Of a stretch of DNA of 32,064 nt, positions 1 through 7,270 are shown piece by piece. The notes beneath the pieces are model-generated. The model did no database searches. It was not told where the DNA came from and was given only the letters and a program-made list of their open reading frames with translations. The first letter of the stretch is position 1. Each line of letters opens with the position of its first letter. The stretch comes from an uncultured Collinsella sp. (GTDB lineage: Bacteria > Actinomycetota > Coriobacteriia > Coriobacteriales > Coriobacteriaceae), in NCBI GenBank assembly GCA_902495545.1, contig CABUXM010000014.1, positions 1-32,064 of the forward strand, read 5' to 3'. The translations under genes and the position numbers were made by a program.

Positions 1-1379
1 AACAGCGACGCGATAGCCGCGCCCGCCTGCGCCTTCTTGGCATCCGACTCGATGCGCTGGATCTGCTCGTCCGTGTAGTCGAGCATCTCGTAGGCCACCG
101 TGGAGTTGGCGAGCTTCGGGAGCGCCTGCACCTGCTTGAGCAGCGCGTCGGACAGGCTCACCGTGGACGGGTACGCCGGGGACAGGAATCGCGGGTTTAT
201 CTCGTGGCCCGCGTCGCGCTCGGTGGCGAAATCGGTGCCGTTCGCCACGGCGAGCGCCATGTAGGCCACGTTGCGCAGCGCCGTGCCGTTGTCGCGGTTG
301 AGGTTCTTGGCGTCGATGACCAAGGGCTCCAGGGACGCGGCGATAGCGTCCGAGGAGGACGGGTTGTCGTTGGACACGCCGAAGAAGCTCACCGGCACGT
401 TGGTCACGGCCGACATCTGGCAGGCGAGCTGGCGCAGGTACTCCGTGAGCGGGGCCATCTGCAGCTGAGCGGACTGCCAGACCGTGGGCTTGTCGCCGTC
501 GGGGTCTTTGGTGATCTCGTTCACGGCGCCCATCGAGGCGTCGTACTTGTTGCCGTCGTTGAGCATCTTCTTGTAGGTGCCGAGCAGCCACGTCTGCGGC
601 AGGGTCGCGGCCTCGGCGGCGACCTCCATTCGGGCGCGCTGTCGGATGGCGTCGTCGGTGATGCTCATGACGGAGCGGCTGATACGCGAGGTGCCGAAGG
701 GGCGCTCGAGCGTCGCGCCATGAGCCATCGGCTCCATGAGGCAGCGCCCCATCGAGTGCTCGCGGTACTCGGCGACCCACGAGCCGCCGTCGCGCGTGAG
801 CACCACGAGGCTGTCGTCGGTGAGCAGGTGTACCACGGTCGGCACGCGCTCGGCGTCGCCGGGCATCTTCTTGGACTCCGCCACGACGATGCCGGCCCTG
901 ATGGCCTTGCGCGCATCGTCCCACAGGGCCGCCGCCGCGGTGGCGGGGTACGCCGAGATGACCGGGTAGCCGCCGCCGTCCGTCACGGTCCAGAAGCCGC
1001 AGCAGTGCTTCAGCTCTCCGATGAGGTTCTTGCGGTAGAGGCGCTCCAGCTGGTTCGACTCGCAGATGGCGCGGAGGGCCCTGCTCGTCTGCTCGTCCGC
1101 GCACGTGTAACCGTTGAAGATGGAGCGGTCGGCGAGTGCGTGCACGGCCTTGCGGGGCCAGTCCACGCGCGGGTTGATCTTCTTGGCGAGGCTCGCCGGC
1201 ATGGCGATGCCGAGGTCCTTCACCGACACGTGCCCGAGGTAGTAGTCCTCGCGCTCGAGGTTGCTGGCGCGGTGCTCGCGCCAGACGGTCATGAGCTCGC
1301 GGACGAGGGCCGCGTCACCCGGCTCCAAGCCTGCGGCGGATGCTACCTGCCCCGCCAGTTCCATGTTCACTGCTGCCAT
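1..1379 (-). CDS. Phage portal protein (partial, C-terminus off the left edge)
   Basis: About 459 codons are visible, reading leftwards off the window. The start is the ATG at 1379, which shares its A with the TGA stop of the large terminase (TGATG), the usual terL-portal junction. Recognisable stretches are an N-terminal segment ending in EREDYYLGHVSVKDLGIAMP, the middle part WLLGTYKKMLNDGNKYDASM, and VSFFGVSNDNPSSSDAIAAS, typical of SPP1 Gp6-like/HK97-group portals. Portals form the dodecameric ring at the capsid vertex through which terminase pumps DNA. Assignment rests on remembered family pattern plus position directly after TerL. Confidence 0.85.
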   Translation of the reverse strand, partial: MAAVNMELAGQVASAAGLEPGDAALVRELMTVWREHRASNLEREDYYLGHVSVKDLGIAMPASLAKKINPRVDWPRKAVHALADRSIFNGYTCADEQTSRALRAICESNQLERLYRKNLIGELKHCCGFWTVTDGGGYPVISAYPATAAAALWDDARKAIRAGIVVAESKKMPGDAERVPTVVHLLTDDSLVVLTRDGGSWVAEYREHSMGRCLMEPMAHGATLERPFGTSRISRSVMSITDDAIRQRARMEVAAEAATLPQTWLLGTYKKMLNDGNKYDASMGAVNEITKDPDGDKPTVWQSAQLQMAPLTEYLRQLACQMSAVTNVPVSFFGVSNDNPSSSDAIAASLEPLVIDAKNLNRDNGTALRNVAYMALAVANGTDFATERDAGHEINPRFLSPAYPSTVSLSDALLKQVQALPKLANSTVAYEMLDYTDEQIQRIESDAKKAQAGAAIASL

Positions 1380-2800
1380 CAGAAGCTGGCCTCCTGTTCC
1401 CTTCGCGGGTCTCGTTTCGTTGTTCTAGCCGCCCAGAGGGCGAGCGATGCGGACTCGATGGGTGCGGCGATGGAGTCGGGGCCGTCCGCGAAGCCCCATC
1501 CGTCCCTGCCTATGTCGCGCTTGAGCGACTTGCGCGCCGAGTCGTCGAGCGCCGGCGACTCGATATGCGACAGCGTGCCCGAGTCGACCTCGTCCTTGAG
1601 CATCGACGCCGCAGCCTGCACGATTGCGGGCGTGCCCATCACGAGCGCGCACTTGCTGAAGCCGCCGTCTAGCATCCGCCGCTTAAGCGCATCCGCTCCT
1701 GACTTGCCGTCGATGCACGCGCACGCTATCTCGTCTCGGTTGCGCAGGAGCATGTCCGAGATCGCGACCGTTCCGCCCGACGCGCCCATCACGTCGTACA
1801 ACTCGACGTAGGACGGGCCGTCCCTGTCGGCGCGCGCCCACGAGACGGCGGCGCGGGAGCCGTCCGCGGAGAACTTCACGCCAAACGCGAGCTTTCCGCC
1901 AGTGGGCGCCGAGTCGCGCCGGCACCCGTCCCACTTCTTGGAGGACAGAGCGTAGAGGAGCGAGCCTCCCGTCTTCGCCCACCACCCGAGGCGCTCGCGC
2001 GCGAACACGTCGGGCTGCATCTGCTCGGACTCGCCCTTGACGGCCTCGTAGTTGAGCACGGTGCCCATGGACGGGTTGTACTCGTACCAGCGGGACTCGT
2101 CGTGGACGTCGCCTATCTCGTCCGCGCCCCACTCGATCCACGCCATCTCGGACTCTCCGTCGTGCACGTCGTCGTGGAGGTCGCGGAACACCGTGCCGAC
2201 GTTGTCGGGGCCTGGCGGCGTTCCGAGGTAGATGGTCTGCGGGTTGTGCATCGCGCTCGCCGAGATGGCAGGCAGAGACGCCGCCTGCTGCGTGTCCGTG
2301 AGCTCCTGCGCCTCGTCGTAGATGAGCACGTCGTAGGTCTTGCCTCGCGCCAGCGAGTTGGTGCGGGTGGTGAAGCGGATGAGTCCGCCGTTCTTGAGGC
2401 TGATGGCCTGCTGCCCGTTCGTCTTGCGCACGGCGAGCAGGAGGTCGTGCAGCTCGGTCTCGTCCTCGTCCTCGAATGGCTGGGACAGCTCCTTGAACAT
2501 CTGGTCGGATGTGTCGCCGTGCTGGCAGGTGTACAGGATCTTCTCGCCGTTGAGCGCGCCGTAGAAGCACCTTGCTCGCACGACCCAGCTCTTTCCGTTC
2601 TGGCGCGGGATGGAGATGCCAAGCGTGCGCAGCAGGTACTTGTCGCGCGCGTCGCGGGCCAGCATCGCGTCGAGCAGGTGCGGCTGCCACGGGAGCGGGT
2701 CGCCGAAGTAGGCGGTCGCGAGCTCGCACGCCATCCCGCCGTCGCCGCTGAGGTCCTCCGGGACGTTCGCCTCGTATGTCGGCGTCTGCCTGGGCTCCAT
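1379..2800 (-). CDS. terL: Phage terminase large subunit (TerL)
   Basis: A 473-residue packaging motor with N-terminal ATPase and C-terminal RNase H-like nuclease. Walker A is PRQNGKS at about residues 65-71 and Walker B is VLIYDEAQ at 158-165. The coupling region YLGTPPGP follows near 191-198. The nuclease half (about 300-470) contains FSADGS and the conserved tail region GFADGPDSIAAPIESASLA. The ATG start overlaps the small-terminase stop by one base (TGATG). Length and motifs fit an intact HK97-type TerL that cuts and translocates concatemeric phage DNA into proheads. Confidence 0.95.
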   Translation of the reverse strand: MEPRQTPTYEANVPEDLSGDGGMACELATAYFGDPLPWQPHLLDAMLARDARDKYLLRTLGISIPRQNGKSWVVRARCFYGALNGEKILYTCQHGDTSDQMFKELSQPFEDEDETELHDLLLAVRKTNGQQAISLKNGGLIRFTTRTNSLARGKTYDVLIYDEAQELTDTQQAASLPAISASAMHNPQTIYLGTPPGPDNVGTVFRDLHDDVHDGESEMAWIEWGADEIGDVHDESRWYEYNPSMGTVLNYEAVKGESEQMQPDVFARERLGWWAKTGGSLLYALSSKKWDGCRRDSAPTGGKLAFGVKFSADGSRAAVSWARADRDGPSYVELYDVMGASGGTVAISDMLLRNRDEIACACIDGKSGADALKRRMLDGGFSKCALVMGTPAIVQAAASMLKDEVDSGTLSHIESPALDDSARKSLKRDIGRDGWGFADGPDSIAAPIESASLALWAARTTKRDPRREQEASF

Positions 2801-3231
2801 CAGGCGCCCGCCGCCTTGGCCTTGCGCTCGCGGTCGGCGAACATCAGGCTCAGCACCCTAGCGCCGTCGCTCTGCGGACGCGCCTGCTGCACCTGGATGG
2901 GCACCGCCTTGCGCGACAGCCCGAGCAGCTCGTTGAGCGCGCGTATCTCGGCGGTCGCCTGCTTGAGCACGGACACGGCGGGGTGCGGGCGCTCCATGAT
3001 GGCGTGCCTGCCGTTCTTCGCCTTGACGGGCTTGTAGCCGACGGGGTCGAGCACCTTCACGGACTTGCCCTTGCTCATGGCATCCTCCGCGGCCTTCGCC
3101 ACGGCGTGCCAGTAGCACAGCAGCGCGAGGTTCGGCGCGTCCTCGTCGGAGAAGCGCCCCGATGCGGTGACGCTCGCCCAGATCTGCGATTGATAGTCGT
3201 CGGATGCGACCGATTCCGGCATCTCCGGCAT
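2800..3231 (-). CDS. terS: Phage terminase small subunit, P27 family
   Basis: A 143-aa protein. The segment HPAVSVLKQATAEIRALNEL followed by LGLS is the hallmark of the P27/phage terminase small subunit family, which recognises the packaging site and recruits TerL. A good ribosome site (AGGAGG, 6 bases before the ATG) supports the start at 3231. It is the first gene after the non-coding packaging-site candidate and is translationally coupled to terL. Confidence 0.9.
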   Translation of the reverse strand: MPEMPESVASDDYQSQIWASVTASGRFSDEDAPNLALLCYWHAVAKAAEDAMSKGKSVKVLDPVGYKPVKAKNGRHAIMERPHPAVSVLKQATAEIRALNELLGLSRKAVPIQVQQARPQSDGARVLSLMFADRERKAKAAGA

Positions 3232-3477
3232 CCCGGCCTCCTTTCTCGTGCCCGCATTGTGCGATGCGGGTGAGATTCGCGGCCTGCCCCCGCCCTGGGG
3301 TCATGGGGCGGGGGGAAATCGGCACTGACAGCGATGGGTGTCCGTGCACCCCCGGGGAGGGGCGATGCCCCCGCCATCGGCGGCTCAGCGCCCCAGAAAA
3401 GCAGTGAGGCGCAGCCGAGCAAACGACCGCGCCTCCAGTTAGCCCTACGGCTCTCTTTATTCAGTTGTCCCTAACGC
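3232..3477. other. Non-coding gap between HNH and terS; candidate cos/packaging site
   Basis: About 245 bases with no credible gene in an otherwise gap-free array. It holds several GC-rich dyads: CCCGCAT/ATGCGGG at 3251-3270 and CCCCCGCCC/GGGCGGGGG at 3287-3314, and a direct repeat TGCCCCCGCC at 3285-3294 and 3366-3375. In cos phages with HNH-terS-terL order, cos lies between HNH and terS. The position and structure fit, but the cut site cannot be read from sequence alone. Confidence 0.5.
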
Positions 3478-3759
3478 TTAGAACAGCCGCGTGCGCCTTA
3501 TCTCGACGGGCCTCGCGTCGCCCGGCATGTGCTTGCCCTTCCTCTGGTTGCAGATGCGGTGCGCCGCGTCGAGGTTCGAGTAGTCCAGCACCGCGCCGCC
3601 CCTCGCCCTCGGCACCACGTGGTCGGCCTCGAAGCTCCACGGCGTGCCGGGCGGCAGGCTGTAGTCTATGGGCTGTCCGCATATGTGGCACGGCCTGCCC
3701 TCGGCGCGGAGCCTCGCCTTGAGCTTGCGCTCGGCGTTGCCGTTGGAGCTCCACGTCAT
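3478..3759 (-). CDS. HNH endonuclease (packaging-associated)
   Basis: 93 aa. Zinc-binding CHICG (C24, C27), the HNH core EADHVVPRARGG (D46-H47), N62 and the terminal AHRICNQRKG with C70 and N71 are all present, so the nuclease looks intact. Small HNH proteins next to terS/terL stimulate cos cleavage by terminase in HK97-like phages, which is the likely role here. The start overlaps the stop of the upstream 66-aa gene (ATGA). Confidence 0.9.
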   Translation of the reverse strand: MTWSSNGNAERKLKARLRAEGRPCHICGQPIDYSLPPGTPWSFEADHVVPRARGGAVLDYSNLDAAHRICNQRKGKHMPGDARPVEIRRTRLF

Positions 3760-3956
3760 GTCAGGCGCTTCCTCGCGAGGTAGTCCTTCTTCACCGACAG
3801 GGTCGGGGTCTCGTCGGTGCTTCCTATCTTGATGGTGAGCGTTATGGGAGGCAGCACGAACCTCTCGTCGATGTCCCCCGCCACGTCTTCCGCCATGGAC
3901 TCCGGCAGGGCCGCGGCGTCGCGGAGCTGCCGTGCCACCCTCTCGCCGGCGCTCAT
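3756..3956 (-). CDS. Small phage protein, 66 aa, unknown
   Basis: Begins MSAGERVARQLRDAAALPES and ends in a basic DYLARKRLT. The internal ATG at 3956 was preferred over longer versions because it overlaps the stop of the preceding 40-aa membrane gene in the ATGA fashion common in this array. No family recognised. The charged N-terminal helix followed by a beta-rich segment (FVLPPITLTIKIG) suggests a small folded protein. Function unknown. Confidence 0.6.
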   Translation of the reverse strand: MSAGERVARQLRDAAALPESMAEDVAGDIDERFVLPPITLTIKIGSTDETPTLSVKKDYLARKRLT

Positions 3957-4075
3957 GAGACCAGCCCCGCGAGCACCCGCCAGCACCACACGACGGCGGC
4001 GGCGCACAGCAGCACGAGCGCGGCCATGATGAGGCACCCGATGAGCTTGCCGATTAGCCTTCCGATCTCGTCCAT
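3953..4075 (-). CDS. Small membrane protein, 40 aa
   Basis: Preceded by a clear ribosome site (GGAGG, 6 bases before the ATG). The sequence is a short charged start (MDEIGRL) followed by a hydrophobic helix of about 25 residues containing LVLLCAAAVVWCW. It overlaps the next gene by ATGA. A single-pass phage membrane peptide of unknown role. A holin-like role is possible but not supported by position, since the lysis genes should lie beyond the structural genes. Confidence 0.6.
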   Translation of the reverse strand: MDEIGRLIGKLIGCLIMAALVLLCAAAVVWCWRVLAGLVS

Positions 4076-4089
4076 TCAAACCTCCAATC

Positions 4090-4191
4090 TCACCCGCACG
4101 CCATGCGCACGAGAACGGTCAGAACCACGGCGAGCGCCCATGCGGACCTCGCCGCCCACGCCAGCAGCGCGGTGAGCGCCGCCAGCGGCAT
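4090..4191 (-). CDS. Small membrane peptide, 33 aa
   Basis: Starts at an ATG that shares a base with the stop of the upstream cysteine-rich gene (TGATG). It is almost entirely hydrophobic (ALTALLAWAARSAWALAVVL), one membrane span. Translational coupling and the neighbouring 40-aa membrane gene support it, but at this size chance cannot be excluded. Confidence 0.45.
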   Translation of the reverse strand: MPLAALTALLAWAARSAWALAVVLTVLVRMACG

Positions 4192-4475
4192 CAGCCACAG
4201 AACATGTCGCACGCCGCCTCCTGCATGTCCCTCATGTTGTCCGCTATCCATGGGAGCGCCCAGTAGGCGACATCGCCCGGCTCCGCGTCCGCCCCGTCGA
4301 ACTTCTCCCGGAAGGCGTCGTCGAACTCCACCTCGCAGATGCCGTAGTCGCAGCAGCACTCATACATCTTGGCGCACTCGGCGCAGGTCGGGCCGCGCTC
4401 CCCGAAGCGCCTGTCGATTGCCGCGCCGGTGCATCCGTCCGGGAGGTTGTAGCCCGGATCACAGCTTGCCCCCAA
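4191..4475 (-). CDS. Cysteine-rich small phage protein, 94 aa (TTG start)
   Basis: Contains about eleven cysteines, including CAECAKMYECCCDYG, plus an acidic C-terminal half. The TTG at 4475 has a good ribosome site (GGAGG, 9 bases upstream) and overlaps the previous gene by 17 bases; no ATG start lies nearby. The cysteine spacing suggests metal binding. No family recognised. Confidence 0.55.
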   Translation of the reverse strand: MGASCDPGYNLPDGCTGAAIDRRFGERGPTCAECAKMYECCCDYGICEVEFDDAFREKFDGADAEPGDVAYWALPWIADNMRDMQEAACDMFCG

Positions 4476-4647
4476 GGCGGATCACCTCCTCGCGGTACAT
4501 CTCGTACCGTTCGATGAACCTGTGCGGGTTCTCCGCGATGACGTCGAGAACCTCAACGAGCGCCATCTTGCCCAAGGGGCGCTCGCCGTCCGTGAGCTCG
4601 CTGTCAGGCACGTCGATGACGTGGCGCTCGATTATCTCGAATCTCAT
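4459..4647 (-). CDS. Small acidic phage protein, 62 aa, unknown
   Basis: Begins MRFEIIERHVIDVPDSELTD and continues as a helical, acidic protein. The ATG at 4647 overlaps the stop of the upstream helix-turn-helix gene (ATGA), which fixes the start. No domain is recognised. The strict coupling to a DNA-binding protein may mean the two act together. Confidence 0.6.
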   Translation of the reverse strand: MRFEIIERHVIDVPDSELTDGERPLGKMALVEVLDVIAENPHRFIERYEMYREEVIRLGGKL

Positions 4648-4865
4648 CTCTCCACCTTCTTCCTCACGATGTCGCGCGGGTCTTCGCCCATCGCCTCCGC
4701 CAGATTGAGCAGCAGGTTCATCTTCACTTCCCTGCCGTTGCTGATGGCATGGCTCAGGCTGCTGAGGTTCACCCCGGCGGCGCGCGCCAGCTGCTTCAGC
4801 GGGACGTGGTTGTCGATGCGCCAACGGGCGATCTTGTCGGCGTCCAGAACGTACTCGGTCGCCAT
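4644..4865 (-). CDS. Helix-turn-helix (Cro/C1-type) DNA-binding protein, 73 aa
   Basis: The HTH spans about residues 22-45 (PLKQLARAAGVNLSSLSHAI), followed by NGREVKMNLLLNLAEAMGE and a basic tail. This is the usual XRE-family layout. It sits deep inside the leftward array, 11 kb from the immunity region, so it is probably not the lysogeny repressor. A role as a mid- or late-gene regulator is inferred. Starts and stops overlap both neighbours (TGATG upstream, ATGA downstream). Confidence 0.75.
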   Translation of the reverse strand: MATEYVLDADKIARWRIDNHVPLKQLARAAGVNLSSLSHAISNGREVKMNLLLNLAEAMGEDPRDIVRKKVER

Positions 4866-5131
4866 CACCTGCACCTCCCCTCGCGCTTGAGCGTCTCCAC
4901 GTTGCGGCGGGACCTCTTGAGCGCGCGAATCCGGGCGCGCCTCCATTTCGGGTCGAGCCTCTTGCAGAGCGCCCTCGCCTCGCGCCTCACGCCGCGCAGC
5001 ACGGGCACGAGGGCCTCGTTGAAGCTCGCCACCGCGTTGGCCATGATGGCGGCCGCGGCCCTCGCGGCGGGGCCATCCGGTCTCCACAGGTCGACGGCCG
5101 GCGACGTCGCCGGCCTCATCTCGTCAGCCAT
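4865..5131 (-). CDS. Basic phage protein, 88 aa, unknown
   Basis: Begins MADEMRPATSPAVDLW. The middle is an alanine-rich helix and the C-terminal third is highly basic (RRARIRALKRSRRNVETLKR), suggesting nucleic-acid binding. It overlaps its upstream neighbour by 8 bases and its downstream HTH gene by one base. No family recognised. Confidence 0.6.
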   Translation of the reverse strand: MADEMRPATSPAVDLWRPDGPAARAAAAIMANAVASFNEALVPVLRGVRREARALCKRLDPKWRRARIRALKRSRRNVETLKREGRCR

Positions 5132-5468
5132 GCCGCACCTTCCTCCCGCACTGCGGGCAATAGTTCCAGACGCCGCTCACGCGGTAGTGCTCCTCGTCCT
5201 CGACCTTGCAGCCGCAGACCGAGCACAGGAAGCCGTTGTCGCACGAGTCCTGGACGCTCCCGTCGTAGACGTTCTCGCACTCGCCGCGGTCGACGAGGTC
5301 GGCGAGATAGTCGAATACGTTGCCCTCCGTATAGCCGACGCACTCGAGCACGCGCTCGAAGATGTCGAATATGAACGGCTCGAGGACGGTCCTCGGCAGG
5401 CTGTTGAAGAAGCCCCTCGACCCGCGCAGGCTCGCCGCCGCCTCGCGGCGCTGCTCGTCGCTAATCAT
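5124..5468 (-). CDS. Zinc-ribbon protein of the LADLIDR paralog family, 114 aa
   Basis: The N-terminus MISDEQRREAAASLRG and the central DYLADLVDRGEC match three other genes nearby (5723-6091, 6084-6284, 6783-7004). The C-terminal half has a two-knuckle zinc ribbon, CSVCGCK and YCPQCGRKV. Proteins of this style are, as I recall them, common in Coriobacteriia phages. Function unknown. The start overlaps the upstream stop by 8 bases. Confidence 0.7.
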   Translation of the reverse strand: MISDEQRREAAASLRGSRGFFNSLPRTVLEPFIFDIFERVLECVGYTEGNVFDYLADLVDRGECENVYDGSVQDSCDNGFLCSVCGCKVEDEEHYRVSGVWNYCPQCGRKVRHG

Positions 5469-5736
5469 CAGTCAAATCCTCCCCACACCACGGGCAATAC
5501 CGTGGGACAGTCTCGAACTCGGTCCAGCTCGTGATGTACGTGTCGTCGTGTTCGTAATGCACGACACCGAAGACGAGGTCGCACCTAGGGCAGTGGACGG
5601 CGTCGACTGGGTCGACGTCCCCTATCGCGACCATCTCGTTGGTGTAGACCAGCTTGCGCGGCTTCCACTTCTGGTGCGACGGGGTCGCACCGCACGTCGG
5701 GCAATCGCCCGGCCTTGCGAACTTAATACGCTTCAT
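5461..5736 (-). CDS. Zinc-ribbon protein, 91 aa
   Basis: Three CxxC knuckles are visible: CPTC near residue 12, CPRC in the middle and CPWC near the end. It ends YCPWCGEDLTDD, like the ends of its neighbours. It lacks the N-terminal LADLID module. Possibly a zinc-ribbon adaptor, role unknown. Starts within the end of the upstream gene (14-base overlap). Confidence 0.65.
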   Translation of the reverse strand: MKRIKFARPGDCPTCGATPSHQKWKPRKLVYTNEMVAIGDVDPVDAVHCPRCDLVFGVVHYEHDDTYITSWTEFETVPRYCPWCGEDLTDD

Positions 5737-6091
5737 CTTCCACCACCACCGCCCCGCAGACCGGGCATGAGTACCAGTCGACTGGGAACGCCTCGGAGGT
5801 CACGACGAGCACACCGTCCGGCCTGTCGCCGGGCACCAGCACGCGGCACCCGCACTCTGAGCACTTGAATGATTCCTTGGTGTAGTCGGCGACGTTGTGA
5901 CATGTCGGACGGTCGATTAGGTCTGCAAGGGCCGCGTACGTCTCGTTCTCAACCTCGTGAATGAACTTGCCGTCCACCTCGACGCCGATTGAGTTTGCAA
6001 TCACGTCGAGTGAATCAACGTGGCGGTATGCCCCGGTCGATGCTTCGCGCAACTCAGCCACCGCTCGCTTGCGCTCCTCGTCGTTAATCAT
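5723..6091 (-). CDS. Zinc-ribbon protein of the LADLIDR paralog family, 122 aa
   Basis: Starts MINDEERKRAVAELREAS with a strong ribosome site (GGGGGAG). The family core YAALADLIDRPTC is at about residues 52-64. The zinc ribbon is CSECGCR near 78-83 and SCPVCGA near 109-114. It is the fullest member of the local family, with all three parts. Eight-base overlap with the upstream truncated paralog. Function unknown. Confidence 0.7.
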   Translation of the reverse strand: MINDEERKRAVAELREASTGAYRHVDSLDVIANSIGVEVDGKFIHEVENETYAALADLIDRPTCHNVADYTKESFKCSECGCRVLVPGDRPDGVLVVTSEAFPVDWYSCPVCGAVVVEDEAY

Positions 6092-6284
6092 CGTCTCCCC
6101 CTTCCGGGTCAATGAGATCAGCGAGCTTATCGAGGACAACATCGAAGTCATGGTAGTCCTCGAAGCCGACCACCACCTCGGCAAGCTCGTCGAAGAACCG
6201 CTCCTTGTACTGGATGGAGTGGCCGATGGTCAGGTGTCGCAGGTTCTCAGCCATCTCGCGTCGCTCTTCGCTAGTGAATGTCAT
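6084..6284 (-). CDS. LADLID paralog lacking the zinc ribbon, 66 aa
   Basis: Starts MTFTSEERREMAENLRHL and ends soon after the family core in LDKLADLIDPEGGDDD, so the zinc-ribbon half is missing. The ATG at 6284 has a GGAG site; an in-frame ATG 15 bases upstream is the alternative. It overlaps the 169-aa upstream gene by 14 bases. Either a naturally short member or a duplicate that lost its tail. Confidence 0.6.
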   Translation of the reverse strand: MTFTSEERREMAENLRHLTIGHSIQYKERFFDELAEVVVGFEDYHDFDVVLDKLADLIDPEGGDDD

Positions 6285-6780
6285 CGAAACCAGCTCCAAA
6301 CATACAGTCGTAGTCGCACTCCCAGGTCTCTCCGTCGCGGCTCATGGTCGCCCCGTACCTCGGAGTACCGCCGGTATCGTCGCCCCAGAAGTGGAAGTGC
6401 CATCCAAGGAAGTCGAACTCCTCGTCGTACTCGTCTGCGGCGTACCTCGTGTCGCCGTACTCCTCGTAACCGTCCCACCCGAACTTGCGGGAAAGGTCAT
6501 CGAACGTGTATATGGTCGGCTTGTCCTCGCCGTCCTCCCACTCGTAGACCTCCGGCCAACCCTGCTTGTAGCACCCGACGCGGACATTGCCGTCGCCCAT
6601 GACTCCATGGTGCGAGAACTCGAACCACTCGAATCCGTCATGGTGCTTCATGATGTTCGCGTACACGCGGAGTCCAGTAGGCAGGGAACCCTCGTCGGTG
6701 TCGTATACGCCTACGTCCTCCTTGTCGGTTCTGCGCTCGCCGTTGAGGTACACGAACGCGCCGTAGTCGCTGTATGCCAT
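6271..6780 (-). CDS. Highly acidic phage protein, 169 aa
   Basis: The ATG at 6780 has a perfect ribosome site (GGAGG, 7 bases upstream). By my count about 39 Asp/Glu against about 13 Lys/Arg, with many Tyr, Trp and Phe residues, for example DEYDEEFDFLGWHFHFWGDD. No family recognised. Strongly acidic, aromatic-rich phage early proteins are sometimes DNA mimics that block restriction enzymes; that is only a hypothesis here. Confidence 0.65.
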   Translation of the reverse strand: MAYSDYGAFVYLNGERRTDKEDVGVYDTDEGSLPTGLRVYANIMKHHDGFEWFEFSHHGVMGDGNVRVGCYKQGWPEVYEWEDGEDKPTIYTFDDLSRKFGWDGYEEYGDTRYAADEYDEEFDFLGWHFHFWGDDTGGTPRYGATMSRDGETWECDYDCMFGAGFDDIH

Positions 6781-6782
6781 AG

Positions 6783-7004
6783 CTAGACCTCCTCCGCCCC
6801 GCACTCCGGGCGGTCGATTAGATCGGCAAGCATGCCGAGCGCCTCATACACTGGGGTGTTCACGTCATCTAAGCCGAAAGCCATGTGGATGCTATCTGTG
6901 AGGCGGTGGTCGGACATGCGGATGTCAGGCATCAAACTACGCCAAGCCTCGGCCTGATAGCGCAGGTGCTTGACAATCTCGTGGCGCTTATTATCGGTAA
7001 TCAT
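6783..7004 (-). CDS. LADLID paralog lacking the zinc ribbon, 73 aa
   Basis: Starts MITDNKRHEIVKHLRY after a strong ribosome site (AAAGGAGG) and ends MLADLIDRPECGAEEV. It therefore has the N-terminal and core modules of the local family but stops where the zinc ribbon would begin. First gene of a sub-group after a 35-base gap. Function unknown. Confidence 0.65.
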   Translation of the reverse strand: MITDNKRHEIVKHLRYQAEAWRSLMPDIRMSDHRLTDSIHMAFGLDDVNTPVYEALGMLADLIDRPECGAEEV

Positions 7005-7039
7005 TCGCCCTCCTTTGATATGGCCATCGCCACGTATTT

Positions 7040-7270
7040 CTAGGCGAGGCCCTCGAAACCGTCGAGGATGTAGTCGATTCGGTAGACATCACCGTTGAGC
7101 GGATGCCTGGATGCTTTCCCGACGGCGTAGCCTTCGTTCGTGACAACGTCGGATACGATCTCATCGCCGACCTTGTAACCCCGGTCGTTCTTGCGAATCT
7201 CGAACGTCTTGGTGCCGTTCAGAACGGCGTCGGCGTATTGCTCTTGAATCTTGAGCCTGTGCGTCGCCAT
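7040..7270 (-). CDS. DUF3850 / ASCH-like protein, 76 aa
   Basis: The pattern HRLKIQEQYADAVLNGTKTF followed by EIRKNDRGYKVGDEI and ending DYILDGF is that of DUF3850, a small ASCH-fold (PUA-like barrel) family common in phages. ASCH/PUA proteins bind RNA or modified nucleic acid; the exact job of DUF3850 is unknown. The start overlaps the upstream stop by one base (TGATG). Confidence 0.85.
   Translation of the reverse strand: MATHRLKIQEQYADAVLNGTKTFEIRKNDRGYKVGDEIVSDVVTNEGYAVGKASRHPLNGDVYRIDYILDGFEGLA

Noticed and set aside
204..1811. Long plus-strand open frame of 535 codons opposite the portal and terminase genes
   Set aside because: Low-complexity Arg/His/Val-rich translation, no ribosome site, and antisense to two confidently assigned phage genes; a by-product of high GC.
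4090..4359. Longer 89-codon version of the 33-aa membrane gene
   Set aside because: Its upstream part is the Arg-rich shadow of the 94-aa cysteine-rich gene; only the last third looks like a real protein with a coupled start.
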